Source: Bugulina stolonifera
Lineage: Eukaryota > Bryozoa > Gymnolaemata > Cheilostomatida > Bugulidae
NCBI GenBank assembly: GCA_935421135.1
Contig: OW285188.1
Location: 15,911,233-15,975,232 of the forward strand
Direction: 5' to 3'
DNA length: 64,000 nucleotides
In this document: piece after piece, positions 63,287 to 64,000 of the stretch
Layout of the letters: every line of letters starts with the position of its first letter
Numbering within the stretch: the first letter of the stretch is position 1
The notes under the pieces: generated by a model
Database searches by the model: none
What the model saw: the letters and a program-made list of their open reading frames with translations, nothing else
Told to the model about the DNA's origin: nothing
Program-made: the position numbers and the translations under genes

Positions 63287-64000
63287 GTAACTAACGTCTG
63301 CTGTTGCTATGGCTGCTGCTGTTGCTATGGCTACTACCAGCTACTACCAGCTAATGTTGATATGCTGCCTTTGCTGTAGCGGATCTGTGGAAAAGACCAA
63401 TTCGCTCTAAAGTCTTGTGATTAAGAATTGATTTGGATTTCTTTCCACAGCAGATGAAATGTATGAACTAATTACAGAACACCTGATTTGTCCATTTCAG
63501 CTACAGTGTCCTCTGCCTTGCATGTTGCATTGCATTGTCTAGATGCTACTAGTTCATTTCCTCACTCTCTTCTCATCACCACATCCAATATCACACTAAC
63601 TAACATACCATGGTGTTGGACATGCTCACAATTTGTCTCCCAAGTTTGTATGTCAACTAATAATAGCATAGTACTAGTACATTAATATCCATGTGTGTAC
63701 GTGTGTAGGTGTGTGTGTCCATTTAATACTAACATACTTACTCCCTTCCACTGTCTTTCCCTTGTACTATGTATGGGCAGTTTACTTAGTCATGTATATG
63801 TTCTATATTTCTACAGCAAATGTATTAAATGCCAAGTTTATATTTTTAACATCATGTAAGAACTGTATAACATTGTGATACCAGGCTGGTCAATCAACCC
63901 CTGACCTTTCACTAAATATCGTAGGTGTAACTGTTAGATAGTAAGTCAACATAAAGTTATTATTGTTAGCTCAAAACAGGGAACCTACTTCCTGTTACCA
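63287..64000 (+). other. SBF intron or unresolved exons at the right edge
   Basis: Begins with a donor GTAACT. The next SBF exon, in phase 1, is expected to continue the Ser-rich linker of the myotubularin-like region. A short candidate starts at 63380 after TTTGCTGTAG and reads DLWKRPIRSK, but its donor is poor; longer open stretches at 63488-63685 do not resemble the family. No exon is called here. Confidence 0.3.

Noticed and set aside
63488..63685. 65-codon ORF at the right edge as next SBF exon
   Set aside because: In-phase with the preceding donor but the peptide does not resemble the SBF linker or myotubularin domain.

Overview
This is a window of a eukaryotic, most likely metazoan, nuclear genome. 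It is AT-rich, genes are split into many short exons with GT..AG introns, and the gene content is animal-type: a rhodopsin-family GPCR, a secreted M14 carboxypeptidase, an F-BAR/SH3 nostrin, and an SBF/MTMR5-MTMR13 DENN-myotubularin protein. The style (short introns, AT-rich, many palindromic TACATGTA words, a GPCR without a clear vertebrate counterpart) would suit an early-branching animal such as a sponge. That lineage call is inference; no marker in the window settles it.

Layout, left to right. (1) 2-1198, +: last exons of an unrecognised gene cut by the window edge. (2) 2471-7588, +: five-exon class A GPCR with all seven membrane segments; a hAT-like MITE sits in its largest intron. (3) 8330-16914, -: M14 carboxypeptidase with signal peptide, propeptide, intact zinc and catalytic residues, a Ser/Thr-rich stalk and a hydrophobic C-terminus; one intron holds a 584-bp transposon remnant with 9-bp target duplications. 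One small exon between residues of exons 3 and 5 is not firmly placed. (4) 18859-30312, -: NOSTRIN orthologue, 15 exons, introns packed with minisatellites. (5) 30645-35755: a complete LTR retrotransposon with 663-bp LTRs that look identical and a CTAT target duplication. It carries one 1145-aa ORF that starts like a Ty3/gypsy capsid, contains a zinc-finger-like module and has no protease, reverse transcriptase or integrase (TR-GAG type, non-autonomous). (6) 35756-42278: gene-poor spacer. (7) 42279 to beyond the right edge, +: SBF1/SBF2 orthologue. I could join 25 exons in one continuous frame (1377 codons), from the uDENN domain into the start of the myotubularin-like domain. (8) 53967-54654, -: a separate three-exon gene nested antisense in SBF intron 12. 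It encodes a 135-aa, extremely Arg/Ser-rich protein (protamine-like or SR-like) and has a TATA box and four CCAAT boxes.

The host genes are not an operon-like unit and I see no shared pathway beyond membrane and endosomal trafficking for nostrin and SBF. The two most unusual items are the GAG-only retrotransposon with its fused zinc-finger ORF and the nested arginine-rich gene with a histone-style promoter. All exon joins were made by eye from splice signals, reading-frame phase and remembered family similarity; no search was run.
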